A stretch of DNA of 64,000 nt, taken from contig CANTUZ010000005.1 in the NCBI GenBank assembly GCA_947846985.1, positions 25,144,389 to 25,208,388 of the forward strand, in the 5' to 3' direction. The stretch comes from Fratercula arctica (taxonomy: Eukaryota > Chordata > Aves > Charadriiformes > Alcidae). The position numbers were made by a program, and so were the translations under genes. The notes under the pieces were generated by a model, which saw only the letters and a list, made by a program, of their open reading frames with translations, was not told where the DNA came from and did no database searches. Positions 25,816-38,345 of the stretch are shown here, piece after piece (position 1 is the first letter of the stretch; the number at the start of each line of letters is the position of its first letter).

Positions 25816-26680
25816 CAACCAGCTCTCAAGCACAAAAATAAAATAAAATAGGAAATGTTCCTTCACTCTTTCATCTTTTCCATTTTGAAAATGGTGAATG
25901 TGGATAACTGCTTTAATCACTAGCTGATTTCTCAGGGGTGGTGAAAGTGTCTTGCATAAACCAAAAAAAAGTCCAAGCAATCAGTGGAGATAGATAGGTA
26001 TGTACTGTTGAACAGTTATTCATCCCGATCACGTGAGGGTAAGACAAATTACTCAGTGGATGTGTCTCTCTGTTATTGATTATAAAATGGATTCTACATG
26101 AAATACGCATCTGCTTTTCAGTCATTAAAAAAAAGGGAAAGCAATACCACTTTTAGTATTCCAGATATCTTAAGAAATTGTCTCATTGTAATAAACAGAT
26201 TTATCACATATAAAATATTTGAAATTTGGGTAAAAATGATTCCTATATAACCAGGTAATAAAAAGGAAGGAGGAACGGGAAGAGATAGAAGTTCAGAAGC
26301 CTTCGTTTGGAAAAGATGCAGATTGAAAGCAAAATGTGACACACCTAAACACTAGAAGTAAAAACGAATCCTTCACCTATAAAAAAAGTTCATATTCTGA
26401 TCTGGTAGAAATGTTATCCTTGTTGATAGAACCAGCTGAAAAAAGACACCTGAGAAAATGTGTTGTTCCATAAATATCTACCTTACTTTGCTTGTTCTAG
26501 CTTTTTAAATTTTTTATCTTGACTTCCTAGTGAAATTTATTAATTCCAAATATGAAAGTGACAAAAGTGTAACATACTTCTACATAAGCTCATTTATCAT
26601 ATTTATTTTTTAAAAAAGGGCATAGAATTTCCTCAGCTTTATTTGGAAGGGTTTTTCCTCAGCAACAAGAAAATATGGCT

Positions 26681-26728
26681 ACTCTAATTGATAGACTACT
26701 AATTGACAGACTCTAATTGATAGACTAC
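26681..26728 (+). repeat. Local 19-bp direct repeat
   Basis: ACTCTAATTGATAGACTAC occurs perfectly at 26681-26699 and 26710-26728, a 29-bp period. The ten intervening bases (TAATTGACAG) look like a decayed partial unit. This is a small, fairly recent tandem duplication. Confidence 0.85.
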
Positions 26729-29700
26729 CGTCTAAGTACAGGGAAAGTTTTTATCCAAATATGGATTTGAACATAAAGAGCTAAAGTAGATCCTTCGCCT
26801 CAAAGGGTGTCTTAAACATGTGGGATGGCATGAGGGACAAAGAAATGCTTTAATGTGGACTGCTGCTGAGAGGAGGACAAAAAGGTCAACAGTTGAAGAG
26901 AGAAGAGAGCACATGGGATGAAACAGGTGACTATAAACTCATTTTACTAATCCACATAAGCAAAGTAAGACCTAGGGTGAAGTCAGTCATCTCCAGACCA
27001 CATGGGACTTTGCTAAAACTTCTGCAGTTTTCACAATTCCTCCAAAAGCTGAGGAATAAAAAGTGCCACTGAAGAAAAAGATAATTTCTATGACCAGTAA
27101 TCAAGCACAAATGTAGCCAATTCTGTCAATGTGAAAAGATATTTTTATCATTGGTTTTATTTTTACGTGGCTCAAGAAGGACTATTTCTTCTTCGCCTAA
27201 GAATAATGTCATTTGACTCTGATAAAGACAATTAGATTAAATGAAATATGACCTCCACTACAAAAGTAAACATAAATACTAGTGAAATTTTACTCCCATA
27301 AGAGACTGTGAACAATCATGGGTTGCTCATAAAACCACTAACTTATATTCTGAAATGTCCTAGTGATAAATGAAAATATTTCCATCTCATACCTCTGTTG
27401 GCCACAACTTAATTTCCAATACAAGGCGCTCTGTCATCTCCCTGAAATTTCGATATTATTGTCAGGAGTCATCAGTCCCAGGTGATTAAGTTTTTCTCCT
27501 TGTAATGGAATAATCTGTTTTCACTAGGATTGAAGACACATGATTATGATTCACCAAATTAAACTCTCAATTGCACCAAGGCAACCATCAAATTTTGGTC
27601 CAATATCTTCACATATTCTTAAGTCACAATTTTAAGTAAGTGTAGCTTTTTATATTTTTCTGGCAAAAGTATTAAAAGACGGAGAGATGAACATTAGCAA
27701 TAGCTTTCTCTGTTGCTTTCTTCATGCAAACAGATTTGAGGGTAAAAATCTCCCTGTGCAAGATAAGCCTGAAGTGAAAGTTTAGACACATGGAACATAT
27801 TCACAGAGCTGTAGAAATGGCAGAGGAAAATCAAAATGCAACAGCTGCAAAGTTATACAATTGACTGGGTGAAGAAAGCGAATTAACAAGCTGCCCCACT
27901 ACAGAGTGGAAACCATTGAAGCTTCTTGCTGAGCCTTACGTAAATCCTTCCAGGCTGACCAGGCTGTCTACTTTAAGGAAGTAATTTCCTGCTGCCACAG
28001 AAACTTGATTAAAGAGACCGAAATATAAACAAGTAGTGATGTCTTGTGGCCCTCCCCTAAGGGGGAGCCCCCAGGAGAAGGGAGCTGGGAAAGCGTGGAG
28101 CAGATTGGTGCTAAACCGTCTGACTTCATTCTGGAATTTGCCGAGTGTGTTGACCACTCTACCGCAGTGTTTCATTACCACAGCGTCTCTCTCTGATCTA
28201 GATGATTTAATTTCATGTCAAGTTTTACTTTCCTACAAAACTAAAAAGAAAGGCTATTTTCTAACTCGGGAGCTACAAATGTATGCCCGATAAGAACATT
28301 CTTATCATGCATTGCAGAGTATCTTGAATCTTAAATGCAAAATATAAAATTCAAATTCTGATTCCATCTGTTGCCTGGAATGGTCCTATTATCTTCTGAA
28401 GCTCTACCACACGAGCTGGAAAAGTAATATGATTTTTTAAACGGAAGAATTATTGAGTCATTCACCAACATGGCTCCTTTTTGATTGGAATCAAAATGAA
28501 AAAAAATAAATTCACTTATCTTTGAGGGAGTGTCTCCCTCTACAAAACAACTTTATGAACATCAAAATTTACAATAGCGACTTCCCTTTTCAAGCTACTA
28601 TCTCTAATTACCTCATTTTTCAGATGATAAATCTAGAAACTAGACAGATTCCAAACCACAAGAATATCAACTAGCACGTTTCTTTTGACTGGAATTTAAG
28701 ACAGGTAGCACTGGGGTAAATTTAAAAGAGAAGAGGGGAAGATTTCTTTCAGAAAAAGTCAGGCAGAACAGCTTTCTGCTGAGAAACTTATTTGTCTAGG
28801 TGAGTCCTGTCTCCCAAGGGTCATACAGAACTGGCCTGGTTACGTTTGCATACAAACTACATTATATATGTATTAGCTAGGAGTTTTTATGTAAAAACAC
28901 AGATGTACAATGTAAATACAATCTAAGTTTATCAAGCTTATAGTTTACCAGATATATTTAGAATATAGAATATGCTATTATACAATGCCATGATCTTACA
29001 TAACCAAACAACAGTCTTGCAATTAGGGTTGGTAAAATAAACTTCAATAGTAAAAATAAAATAAAATATAAAATCAAGGAAATAATTTTTTACGGTAACC
29101 TTTATTTTTCTGCTTTAATACAAGAGCAGGCTGAACTGCTTTGATCAAATATTGTCTTGTTTGATTGTTTAATGAAAAAAAAAATGCAGAATTAGCAGCC
29201 CTACAGGATCTAGCACATTCTCTTGGCTTTTCTGAATTTTCTCTGGAATGCCCATAAAAAAGAAGACAACATGGACTTAATCTTAATTTTGAGAATAGCT
29301 GATTCTGAAGCACTTGGGGTTAATTTTTCTGCAGTTTTTTTCAGTTAACAAAGACACTAAGAAAAGAGAGTTGCAGAAGCTTATTGCATGACAGACGGAA
29401 GAAATACTTAACATAAAATGAAAAAAGTTAAAGGTATCCTGGATGTACACAAAGAGAAACTGTTTAGACATAAACTTATGACAAATATAAGGTCAGGCTC
29501 AGATTGGGAGGGTAGATACAGGGACTTTTTCTAAGTGCAAACTGAATCTCACAGAAGGCTGGCACTTTTCTGTCCTTCAAGGTACACTGGGGAATCCCAA
29601 CTATTATAAGCAACTTGAGCTGAGTAGAATATCACTACACATTAGTCCCAGATCCTCTCAACCAGGACAATAAAGGCCACAGCAACACTAGGAAAACATT

Positions 29701-30573
29701 TCCTGATCCATGCTGGACTTCCAATCTTACAGAATAAGAAAACACCACAATTCAAACAGAAAATAACGTGGTTTTCCCTGCTGAAAGGCACTACACGCGT
29801 GCAAGCACACAAAAAATAGCAGGGGCAGGGGGAAGACTTGCAGTCAAATTTAGAGGAAACCTTTCTGGCTACAAATTAGGGGAAGATGAAATACCATATA
29901 GCAGCTCTTCTACAGGAAACCAAAGGATTGATTCAAACCTTACTATGGCTTTGACAAAAAGATTTCTAGGTACATCTACAACCTTGAGGATTGAAATAAG
30001 GTATGATTTTACTGTGGAATTGGCAGTCAGCTAAATTGCATGTATCTGCTAGCCAGTTTACTACTGATTAAATGCTTTGAAAGAGTAATTCAATGGTGGT
30101 TGTTTACCACCCACCCGCCCCCACAAACTCTACGGAATCAAGAATAGAGGAAGATCATCTCCAGATGCCCATGTAGCTCCTACATACAACAAAGGATGTG
30201 ATGTACACTTAGACCCTATGGTATATGTAACGTAACATGCAAATCTTATTAGATGCACTAAACTGTACCTTGAGAAGCACAAGATGCCTAAGGTGAAAAC
30301 TTGACCAAAGATGCAATATCCCTTTGAATGTACTTCAGTGATAGAAATGGCTGGTTAAAGAGCAATTTCCATCAGTATGTTAGTCGCAGTGTAGCTGATT
30401 CACAAAATAAATCTTTTGATGAACCTCTCAGCGCAGTTTTAGATAGCACTATACAACATACTTCTACTCTGTTAATTCATCAGAGTAGATCAAATTTAGA
30501 AATCATGGAGCTACTCTTATTAAAGAATCAAGAAATATTGCTTCCCAAAACTGATCATATACAAAGATGTGTC

Positions 30574-30593
30574 TAAATAAATAAATAAATAAA
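30574..30593 (+). repeat. (AAAT)n microsatellite
   Basis: Five tandem AAAT units directly after the stop codon region of an unsupported 82-codon frame. Confidence 0.85.
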
Positions 30594-31751
30594 TCTGTCA
30601 TCATCTTTTTCTGACTTAGTTTAGAAAAAGACATTTTCAGAAGCTCCTTGATATGACTAAATTAATTGAAGAGCAATTTCTGCAGAACTCTGCAATATCT
30701 AGTAACACCAAAAAAGCTCTAGTGGATTATTACCCCTTGATAAATTGTTTGTAATTTATGGTGTGTTTGCCAAGGACAAGAATATTTTGTTTGGGTTTTT
30801 TTTTTTGTTTGTTTTTAAGTATTCTTTGTGACTAATAAGAAACAGTGAGGTGAAACTGAACATACTGAATTGTAGCACAAGCACCAAGAAACACACCTAA
30901 CAGTAAAGTTTGTTAGGAGAGACGTTAATTATCTTTTTGAAGGACAGAAGGACAGAAACCTGAGTCACACGAGATCAGAAGTAGGTGCATAGAATAATGT
31001 TCATCTGGTGAAAGACAGGGAAAGAGATAAAATTTGCCAATATACCTTTGCTACCATTTCACACAGTCTATTTTTTGCAAATGTGACATTGGTAAAAATG
31101 GTGCTGAAGAAAAAATAAAATAAAGATAGCTTGGCTTTCTTTCCCCTACCTTATTTAATCATCTTTAGGTATATCTGAAGCAGCAATAACCTTGTTAGGT
31201 AAGCATTAACTTTTTTTTTGGCACAGATTTCTACATGTGGGCACTTTGTATTTTGCTAAATATTTGCCAAGAACTTTATTTAGGAAGGTGATTATGTAAC
31301 TCTCAAGTAAATTTTGATTCACTGAATTTCCCTTAATAGTCTTCTGCATGAGTTGTATGGCTTACCTGGGTTATGAATGTTAAAAGCATAGCTTTCAATC
31401 AAATGTATGATGTGAAATGTAATGTAAAGAAATATTGGAGTTAAACATTTATGCTTTAGGATTTTCAATTTAATATTTAAAGAAAAAATCACAAATTAAT
31501 ATTTGCTTCTGCATGTAAAGAAATATTTTTCTATTTATTTCGATGATTCACATAGTTCTGATCTAATTTTACAGACTGGATTTGTATCAATTTACAGACT
31601 ATAAATGTTTAGTAGGGTTGTATACAAACTACTGGAAAATAAATATTCGGAGAAATAAAAAGTCAACACACTTGGCTTGGTTGTAAAAGGATTAAAATCT
31701 CTTCGAACACATGAGTGTGGGGGAGCTAGTTTTTTAAGCTGCCCCATTATA

Positions 31752-32219
31752 TAATCATAGAATCACAGAATCTTCATGGTTGGAAAGGACCTTTGAGATC
31801 ATCGAGTCCAACCATACACACACACAAAAAGCCCCCTACAATCTCTGTCACTAGAGCATGCCCTGAAGTGCCAAATCTAGACATTTCTTAAATACCTCTA
31901 GGGATGGTGACTCAACCACCTCCCTGGGCAGGCTGTTCCAGTGCCTGACCACTCTTTCAGTAAAGTAATTCTTCCTAATATGTAATCTAAACCTCCCCTG
32001 CCGCAACTTCAGACCATTTCCTCTGGTCCTGTCATTATTCACTTGGGAGAAGAGGCCAGCACCCACCTCTCTACAACCTCCTTTCAGGTAGTTGTAGAGG
32101 GCAATGAGGTCTCCCCTCAGCCTCCTCTTCTCCAAGGTAAACATGCCCAGCTCCCTCAGCCTCTCCTCATATGGCTTGGTCTCCAGACCCCTCACCAGCT
32201 TGGTGAGGGGAAACTGACC
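31752..32219 (-). mobile_element. CR1 LINE, 5'-truncated, well preserved
   Basis: The left end is the CR1 tail on the complement (AATCATAGAATCACAGAATC), followed by GGTTGGAAAGGACC and the ORF2 C-terminal region. CR1 similarity continues to about 32204-32219 (CTCACCAGCTTGGT), where the element is 5'-truncated. A small CACA microsatellite has grown within the 3' UTR at about 31816-31826. The ORF2 frame is still open over its whole retained length, which suggests a relatively young insertion. Confidence 0.95.
31851..32219 (-). pseudogene. CR1 ORF2 C-terminal fragment (reverse transcriptase)
   Basis: This is the C-terminal end of the CR1 ORF2 polyprotein (endonuclease-reverse transcriptase), whose full-length form copies the element's RNA into DNA at the insertion site. 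About 120 codons remain, without a frameshift or stop, down to the natural stop at 31851. Recognisable blocks in order are [52 protein letters not shown] and [12 protein letters not shown]. The catalytic palm region is missing because of 5' truncation, so the fragment cannot be active. An in-frame Met at 32237 lies in flanking DNA and is chance. Confidence 0.93.
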
Positions 32220-32870
32220 TATTCTTAAAAATATCACAGTATTTTTATAAAATCAAAGGATTTTTTAGTTGTCATTTCAAAATATTGAGTTCAAAATTAT
32301 TTGCTCTCATCCCCTGTCGTGTATTCCAACCTGAAGGTACATTGTACCAACGCTTACAGAAATCAATAAGGTCTTTTTCAATACATATAACAAACACTTT
32401 TTCTCTAGGTTTTGCCCTAAGGGCCTCAACCTGGAAATAATGAAACAGCTGGCATTCTAAGCCAAGGACCCAGTTTCCCCTAAGTGGGTACAATAGTGTC
32501 GTTCTCATGATTGCCCTAAATGATTGTTACAAGAGATGGGGATCACAGATGTAAACGACTTTACACACTCACAATCTGGACTGAATAACAGCTCATATAG
32601 AAACCATTAGATCTGTTCTGTGTTATCTGCAGAGTTTCCTAAACCCTTCGTAAGGGAGTCACTCAAACTGAATTTGGCTAGATCAAAACCGCCTTAGCGG
32701 CTATTCCAATGAAGTGTAGTTGACTAAAACCAGGAAACTAAAGTCAGGAATTGATGGGGCAATTAAATAGAGCAAAAAAAAAGGAGGATGAGATGCAAAG
32801 TTGGAGAAGTTATCCAATGCAACTTCTACAGCTTTGAATACAGGTTAATGAATACAGTTTTCTTTTTCAG

Positions 32871-33057
32871 GCTGAGAAACTTAATCAAAGCAGGTCAAAA
32901 CTCAATACCTGAGGCAAAGACAGGCTTTGGATTTCAGTTGGGATTTAACAGCAGAATTTGTACGAAGGTTTCTCACAGCATGAGAGGAGTTCCATGGGCA
33001 TCTGAGATGATCTTTCTCTATCCACAAATCCTAGGAGTTAGCGGGGATAAAACAGTA
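32871..33057 (+). other. Exon-shaped open segment, unproven
   Basis: A pyrimidine-rich acceptor (TTTTCTTTTTCAG ending at 32870, with a TTAATGA-like branch site about 20 bp upstream) and a consensus donor GTAAGT at 33058-33063 bound 187 bp. This interval is open in one forward frame throughout, within a longer frame at 32788-33081. The roughly 62 encoded residues (including TGFGFQLGFNSRICTK and GVPWASEMIFLYPQ) match no family I recognise. Splice-like motifs are common by chance, and no partner exons were found. It could be an orphan coding exon, a lncRNA exon or coincidence. Confidence 0.15.
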
Positions 33058-33949
33058 GTAAGTAGCAACTTACATGTGTAACATGTTCCAGTAGCATTTT
33101 GGCCAAAGCATTTTTGGCCTGGAATTAAGAACGATCAACTCAGCAAATCTGAATTCAGCCTAGGAACGGTACCCAGTCCAGAAGTTTTACAGTTTGAAGG
33201 GTTCGTATTAGAAATACCATGCTGGGCTGAACATATTATGCCACACTAGTGAGTCTCACTAAACAGGACTTAAAAACTGCAGTAAGTCTAAAAGGACTAA
33301 AGCAGGCCTAGAACAAAGGAGCTGCAAATTTTCATTGATGCAATTGTATTTCAGGCCAAGGAAAGTGTAAGCAGAGGACTGAGCGTGTTTGTGAGTGGAG
33401 TGTATTTGACATATAACAGGAATCATGTCTGGCTAGTGGAAAGCTTGCTTGCTAAAGTCATTATCACCTCTTTCTCTTATTCTTATATCTAAGCTTTCTG
33501 CCATTCTTCCTCTTAAACCTGGAACACATGACTTGACCAAACATTCTTTTCTTTTTTCAAATCCCTCCTATCAGATGCAATTAAATAGATTGCACACATT
33601 TCAGGGATAAAAAACAATAGAGAATTAAAGTCCCAGACGTGCAAATCATGCATTAACTTTCTGCACTGATCCGTCCAATAACTCTTTAATACTATGAAGC
33701 GATACTCACAGAACTAACAATACAGCTTCCATCGCAGATTTTATTTAAGAGTGAAAGCAATGAGTTGGAAACAAAATGAAAAATTCAAACCCACATTTTC
33801 TCCAAGTGTCACTGTACTTCAGGCTAAACGCATTTTATGTGGACAAAGGTAATTTTTTACTTCCTAACCTAGATATTTTTTAGAGATGGTTTTTGTGACC
33901 ATTTACTGTCTTTCAATCAAAAGCTCATTTTTGTTATGAAAGCTTTAAT

Positions 33950-33965
33950 AAAAAAAAAAAAAAAA
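33950..33965 (+). repeat. A16 homopolymer run
   Basis: Sixteen A residues between AGCTTTAAT and GCTGATGC. Confidence 0.85.
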
Positions 33966-34699
33966 GCTGATGCTGCAGAAAATATTGCTTAATAAATGAA
34001 CCGCATTCAGGCAGCATGTCAAAAGGGAAACCTCCTTGTGCAGGTGGGCAGTTTCAGAGTTTGGTTGTTCTCACCCTAGCAGATACTTGTAAATTGCTCT
34101 TATAGCTCCACGTCTCAGTACGGGTGAGAATCAGCCAGAGCACTACACTCTCAGCATCCTCCATCATGTAGTGTGACATTTTGAAAACCGGTTGAAATCT
34201 CCTAATGGAAAAAAGCTTTTCAGAAAAATTCCATTAAAGTCCCACCTAGTAGGTTGCCAAATGGCAACTACCTGATTGGAAGTAGTAATATCTTGCTTCA
34301 TAACAGGCCGTTTGTTCCTATGAGCCATTTCTGTTGTAGAACTAAGTTAACAGGCAATTCATTTTGTTGAAAAAAGGTCTAGTCAGCTTCTATATTGAAA
34401 GATATGCAAATAGACTTCTCCACAAACCTTGGCTGCAAATGGTTTTTGCCTTATTAATTACAATAATGTGATGGTATCTTTTCTCTGGAATTGCCATCAT
34501 ATCTGAAGCACTGTGTTTTCGGAAGTTTAATATCCTCTATGTTAGAAGAATAAAAAAGCTCCAAGTTCCCCATTACTTATGGTGTTTGGATAAAAATCAG
34601 GGGGAAACCCACGACCAAAGCTACAACAAGTAATAACATAAAACTTACATGTTCAGGAGTTTTTAGGAGCATTGCTTATTGAATGATGCAGTGTAAGAC

Positions 34700-34990
34700 G
34701 TTACTCAATGTTTATTACACAGCTGACCCTCCGTCCTCTGAAATTCCCTCTGCAAATGGGTTTTATGCAATGATCTCAGTGAGCCGTAAGAGAAAGAAAA
34801 AAATCTAAATCATTTCATAACTTGTCTTGATCTGCCGATTGATGTTATCAAGCTGAACAAACACCTTTCAATCAAATCAATAAATTAGGACCAACGTAGC
34901 TGACATTTGCTAAGAAATACTAATGGTGACTCCGTCGGGCCCTTATTTTTTTCTGTTGAGGGTGTAAATTGCTGAATCTTAAATGGAAAC
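34700..34990. promoter_or_regulatory. Candidate conserved developmental enhancer
   Basis: Unique, repeat-free sequence dense in homeodomain/PBX-type motifs: CGATTGATG at 34836-34844, and TCAATCAAATCAATAAATTA at 34868-34887, which contains two overlapping ATCAA(T) sites plus an ATTA core. TGACATTTGC (MEIS-like TGACA) follows at about 34901. CpGs in TCCGTCGGGCCC near 34932 have survived despite the general CpG loss. This is the look of a vertebrate conserved non-coding element in a gene desert, but conservation has not been measured. Confidence 0.33.
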
Positions 34991-35509
34991 CTGGGCTTAT
35001 TATAGCTAGAAGAAAATAGTGGCATTTAGATCCATGGAGACAGAAAGGTTTCAAACATCAGCTGAAATCAATGAGACTGAAGTGTTAAATATTTCTTGTC
35101 TGGAGTCTACATTTCCACATGACTTTGTTCCCTAAATTATTATTAAAAATTTAAACAGATTTATAGATACTAACATTGTTATAGTGAGACTAAAGAAATA
35201 TTTTTTAATGAAAATACTAAAATTAGTTTTCATAGAAGAAAAATTATGTTTTAGAATGATCTTTCATATACTGTGAAGCAACATTAGAAATTAAGCAGTG
35301 CGATAGGTACTGTTTGATGTGTAAACATCAATGTAGTATCTCATCCAAGAAGGTAAAATCTGAATGATATGACAAGCTGTCATTGAGAAAAAGAACGACA
35401 GCAGTTATTTCTCTTATTAAAATTCTTTAAAAAGAAATAAACCCCCATTTCTCACAGCGTTGCAGTTAAACCTTATAGAATTTGTTGTCAAGGTTTATAA
35501 CCATATCGT

Positions 35510-35610
35510 ATTGCTTTGTGCATCGTTTTCATTTGATCAAGGAAGGTCTGTAATGATGGCTTTTATTTAATTGTCAATGAATGTGTTTTGATTATGGTTT
35601 TATTTCACAA
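35510..35610. promoter_or_regulatory. Candidate homeodomain/TCF-rich element
   Basis: Within 100 bp lie the palindrome TTGATCAA (35533-35540, overlapping a TCF/LEF-like TTTGATC), TAATGATGG (35551-35559), TTAATTG (35567-35573) and GATTATGG (about 35590). The segment is unique sequence. The motif density suggests a regulatory element, although AT-rich DNA yields ATTA cores often, so confidence is low. Confidence 0.27.
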
Positions 35611-37062
35611 ATATTTAAAATGTTTATACCTTTAGTACAAATGTGGAATCCATGCCTTTTCTTTCAATTTTAAAGGTAGCTTGCCAGTGAGTAAAATATA
35701 TGTGAAAATTTCACAGATATCTCTGTTTTCAGTCAGCTATGATTTCAGGAATATTAAAGGATGCAGTCAAAGGCACTTCAAAAATAAAAAATCTGATAAT
35801 GTTGACAACTGATTATCTAGAGCTTTAGTTGTGTAAGCCAGAGAGCGCTGCCTTATAAATGAGCAAATATAATGGTAGCAGTTGTGAATTATGAAATATT
35901 CTGGCCCTAAGTAAAAGACCTAATGACTAGAAATTAAATGCATTCAGCTTTTACATGGCAACAAACTGGATAAGCAAAAAAAATTATCAAATCACGATAG
36001 CCTCATATTAGGTATATTGGTTGAGATCAACAATTAAATATTTGTGAATGAGTATTCCACGAGATTATTTTCTTCTTGGTTCAAAATGCCTTACATATTC
36101 TGTGTCTCCATCTATGTGTTTTACAGAATCAGTCTGTCTGTTAGGAAGATGTTAGCCCAGATACCTCTCTGAGAGTTAAATGGTATGCTGCCAATAAAGT
36201 CAACAGAACGTAGCACACACAAAAATACTGTCTCTCACCAATAATTTAAATCAACATTTATATTTAGCTCAAAAAACAAACAAACAAATACCACCCCACC
36301 CCACTCCCCAACTTAAACAGACAGAGGATTAAATTTTCAAATATGGCAAACATCATAAATTATAATTTGTTGAGCATGGTTATTGTCCCTGCAGGAGAAA
36401 CACAAAAACCCAAGAACAGACCATAACACCAACAAGCTGTCTATGCATATTTCTTACTCTATATTTATTATCTAGCTTCCAAAGATGAACAGCCCAAAGT
36501 TCCTGAGTTCAGTTCTTCCCAGTGACAGTGGAGGTATATCAACTTTTTATATGTGTAAATAATCAACATATTTAAGTGAATAGCCACAATATGTGTAAAT
36601 ATACTTGATTTGTTCTAAATGAGGCTTATGGCCAAAGATGCTGGCTATTCTGTTGCCCCCTGCCTCCCCTCACAGCTACCTGGCTGCAGGGTGAGTCATC
36701 TCAACTTCCTGATCTAATAGAAAATATAATTCCCAACAACCAAAAAGATTAGCTTGCCATTAGACTGGAAAGATCAATTGATTCATCCAGCCTGAACAAT
36801 GCAACGCAACTAGATCCAACACAGGAGAGGCATCAGCAACAAAAAGGCATAAGGGTGGAAAGTATAAGAACACAGACGCTGGTTTTGACAGTAGCTGGGT
36901 AGCTTTTGGCAGTAGATTCTGACTTCTAGCTAGGAAGGAAGGAGGAATCTGGTCAAAATAAGGAAAAAAAGGATGGGGGAAACAAAATACAACTTGAAAG
37001 GTTAATCAGCACGCACTCAAGACAAACCATTCACCTATTGTTGATTCTGGAGAATTAAGTGT

Positions 37063-37108
37063 TCTCCTAAACTTTTCAATGCATATCTCCTAAACTTTTC
37101 AATGCATA
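37063..37108 (+). repeat. Perfect 23-bp tandem duplication
   Basis: TCTCCTAAACTTTTCAATGC plus ATA occurs at 37063-37085 and again immediately at 37086-37108 with no mismatch. Perfect identity indicates a recent event, possibly polymorphic. Confidence 0.95.
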
Positions 37109-38214
37109 CCACCATATCAAGTTGTCAGAACCACTCTCTGATTACACGTTAGGAGCAAAGCTCAAAACAGACATCCTACTAACTTTCTTTTATGTAATCA
37201 GGTAAAATTTAATTAGGAATTCTATTTAATCTGTGTCTTTTCCACTCTATTTAAATCACTGACTCCAAAATATATCATACTTATCCTTTATATGCATTTG
37301 AAGAGTTTCAAAGAAGCATTTAATTGCAGCTGAAAGCGTGGAAAGAAAACTACGTATCAGCTCTAACCACCAGAACGTTTACAGTGGTTTTTCAGTTGCA
37401 AAAGGGATATTTTTTTTTCCACTTTAGAAAAGCTACACTTAGCAGCAGAAGCACTTAAGCCTTAGTGGATCTATTGAGTGCCACAGAATATACTTTCTAT
37501 GCCTGATTATAGCATGTTTTAGAAGTTACTCTAATGGGTAGTGAGGTTACTTTGGACATTGCTGTCAACTTATATCACAGAGTGCATCTACCACAGGCAC
37601 AGCAAAAACCGGGTAAAGGAAAATAGGGCAGGTGCTTTGTCAGTAATACATTACCATGCTCACTTCTGGGGCCAGGGATGACTGAGGAATATTAAAGAGG
37701 GTATTTAGTCTTTTGGAGCAATAGGAGGAAGACTGGAAATTTATAATGTAGCAAATTCTGCTTGGCTTGAAATACGAACTGTGCCATGATGCATATACTC
37801 ATGCATTCTGTTTTACTGATGTGCCATTAGAAGAAAAAAAGTAAACCCATTAAATCCCAATCTTTAACAGTTTTCTGATATTGCAGAAAGAGAGAATCAT
37901 AGCAAAAATATTATTATGTTTCTGTTGCTGAAATTTTTATTGGAGGTAGATTGTACAGGGGATCTGGATCCAGCTCATGGTCTAGAGAAAGATACCACTG
38001 ATTTTTATCATACTTACACTGGGTCGTGAACAGGATTGTATATTGGGAAAGACATAAAAACAGAGATAGAGTTAGGGTTTAAGTTGGGACTGACATTTCC
38101 AGAGCTAAAAATTTGAGATTTCAACATAAAACAATTTAGGAGCATATCATCTTCATGTCCCCTCAGTCCTGGACATTCTATTAATTTTTTAGGTCAAAAT
38201 ACAAAAGCACTTTC

Positions 38215-38345
38215 ACACAGTTTGTGCATTCCTGAGCATCACTGGTTCCCAGCTGCTCCTCAGGAAATTGGACCCAAATGAGGCTAATGACAACCGAAAC
38301 TAGAAAGCGCAATAGAGCTGTAAGCACCCGGTCATGTCACTGGTT
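38215..38345. promoter_or_regulatory. Candidate conserved non-coding element
   Basis: Compact, repeat-free sequence of mixed composition contains TAATGACA (38285-38292), a HOX core overlapping a MEIS/TGIF-type TGACA. It also has several CpGs (ACCGAAAC, AAAGCGCAA, CACCCGGTC) in otherwise CpG-poor DNA. This is inference from appearance only. Confidence 0.25.

Larger units (their letters stand above)
21685..31751. other. Unique AT-rich non-coding stretch
   Basis: About 10 kb without a recognisable gene or an additional transposon. It holds A runs (21907, 25796), a C-rich tract at 24153, a small tandem repeat at 26681 and an AAAT repeat at 30574. Open frames such as 29768-30034 (88 codons) and 30328-30576 (82 codons) show no domain. 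A GC-richer patch at 28040-28150, with a short CTCCCC/GGGGAG inverted repeat, is the only visible change in composition. Confidence 0.65.

Noticed and set aside
28048..28066. CTCCCC/GGGGAG inverted repeat in a GC-richer patch
   Set aside because: The arm is only 6 bp and there is no associated feature; it is probably chance.
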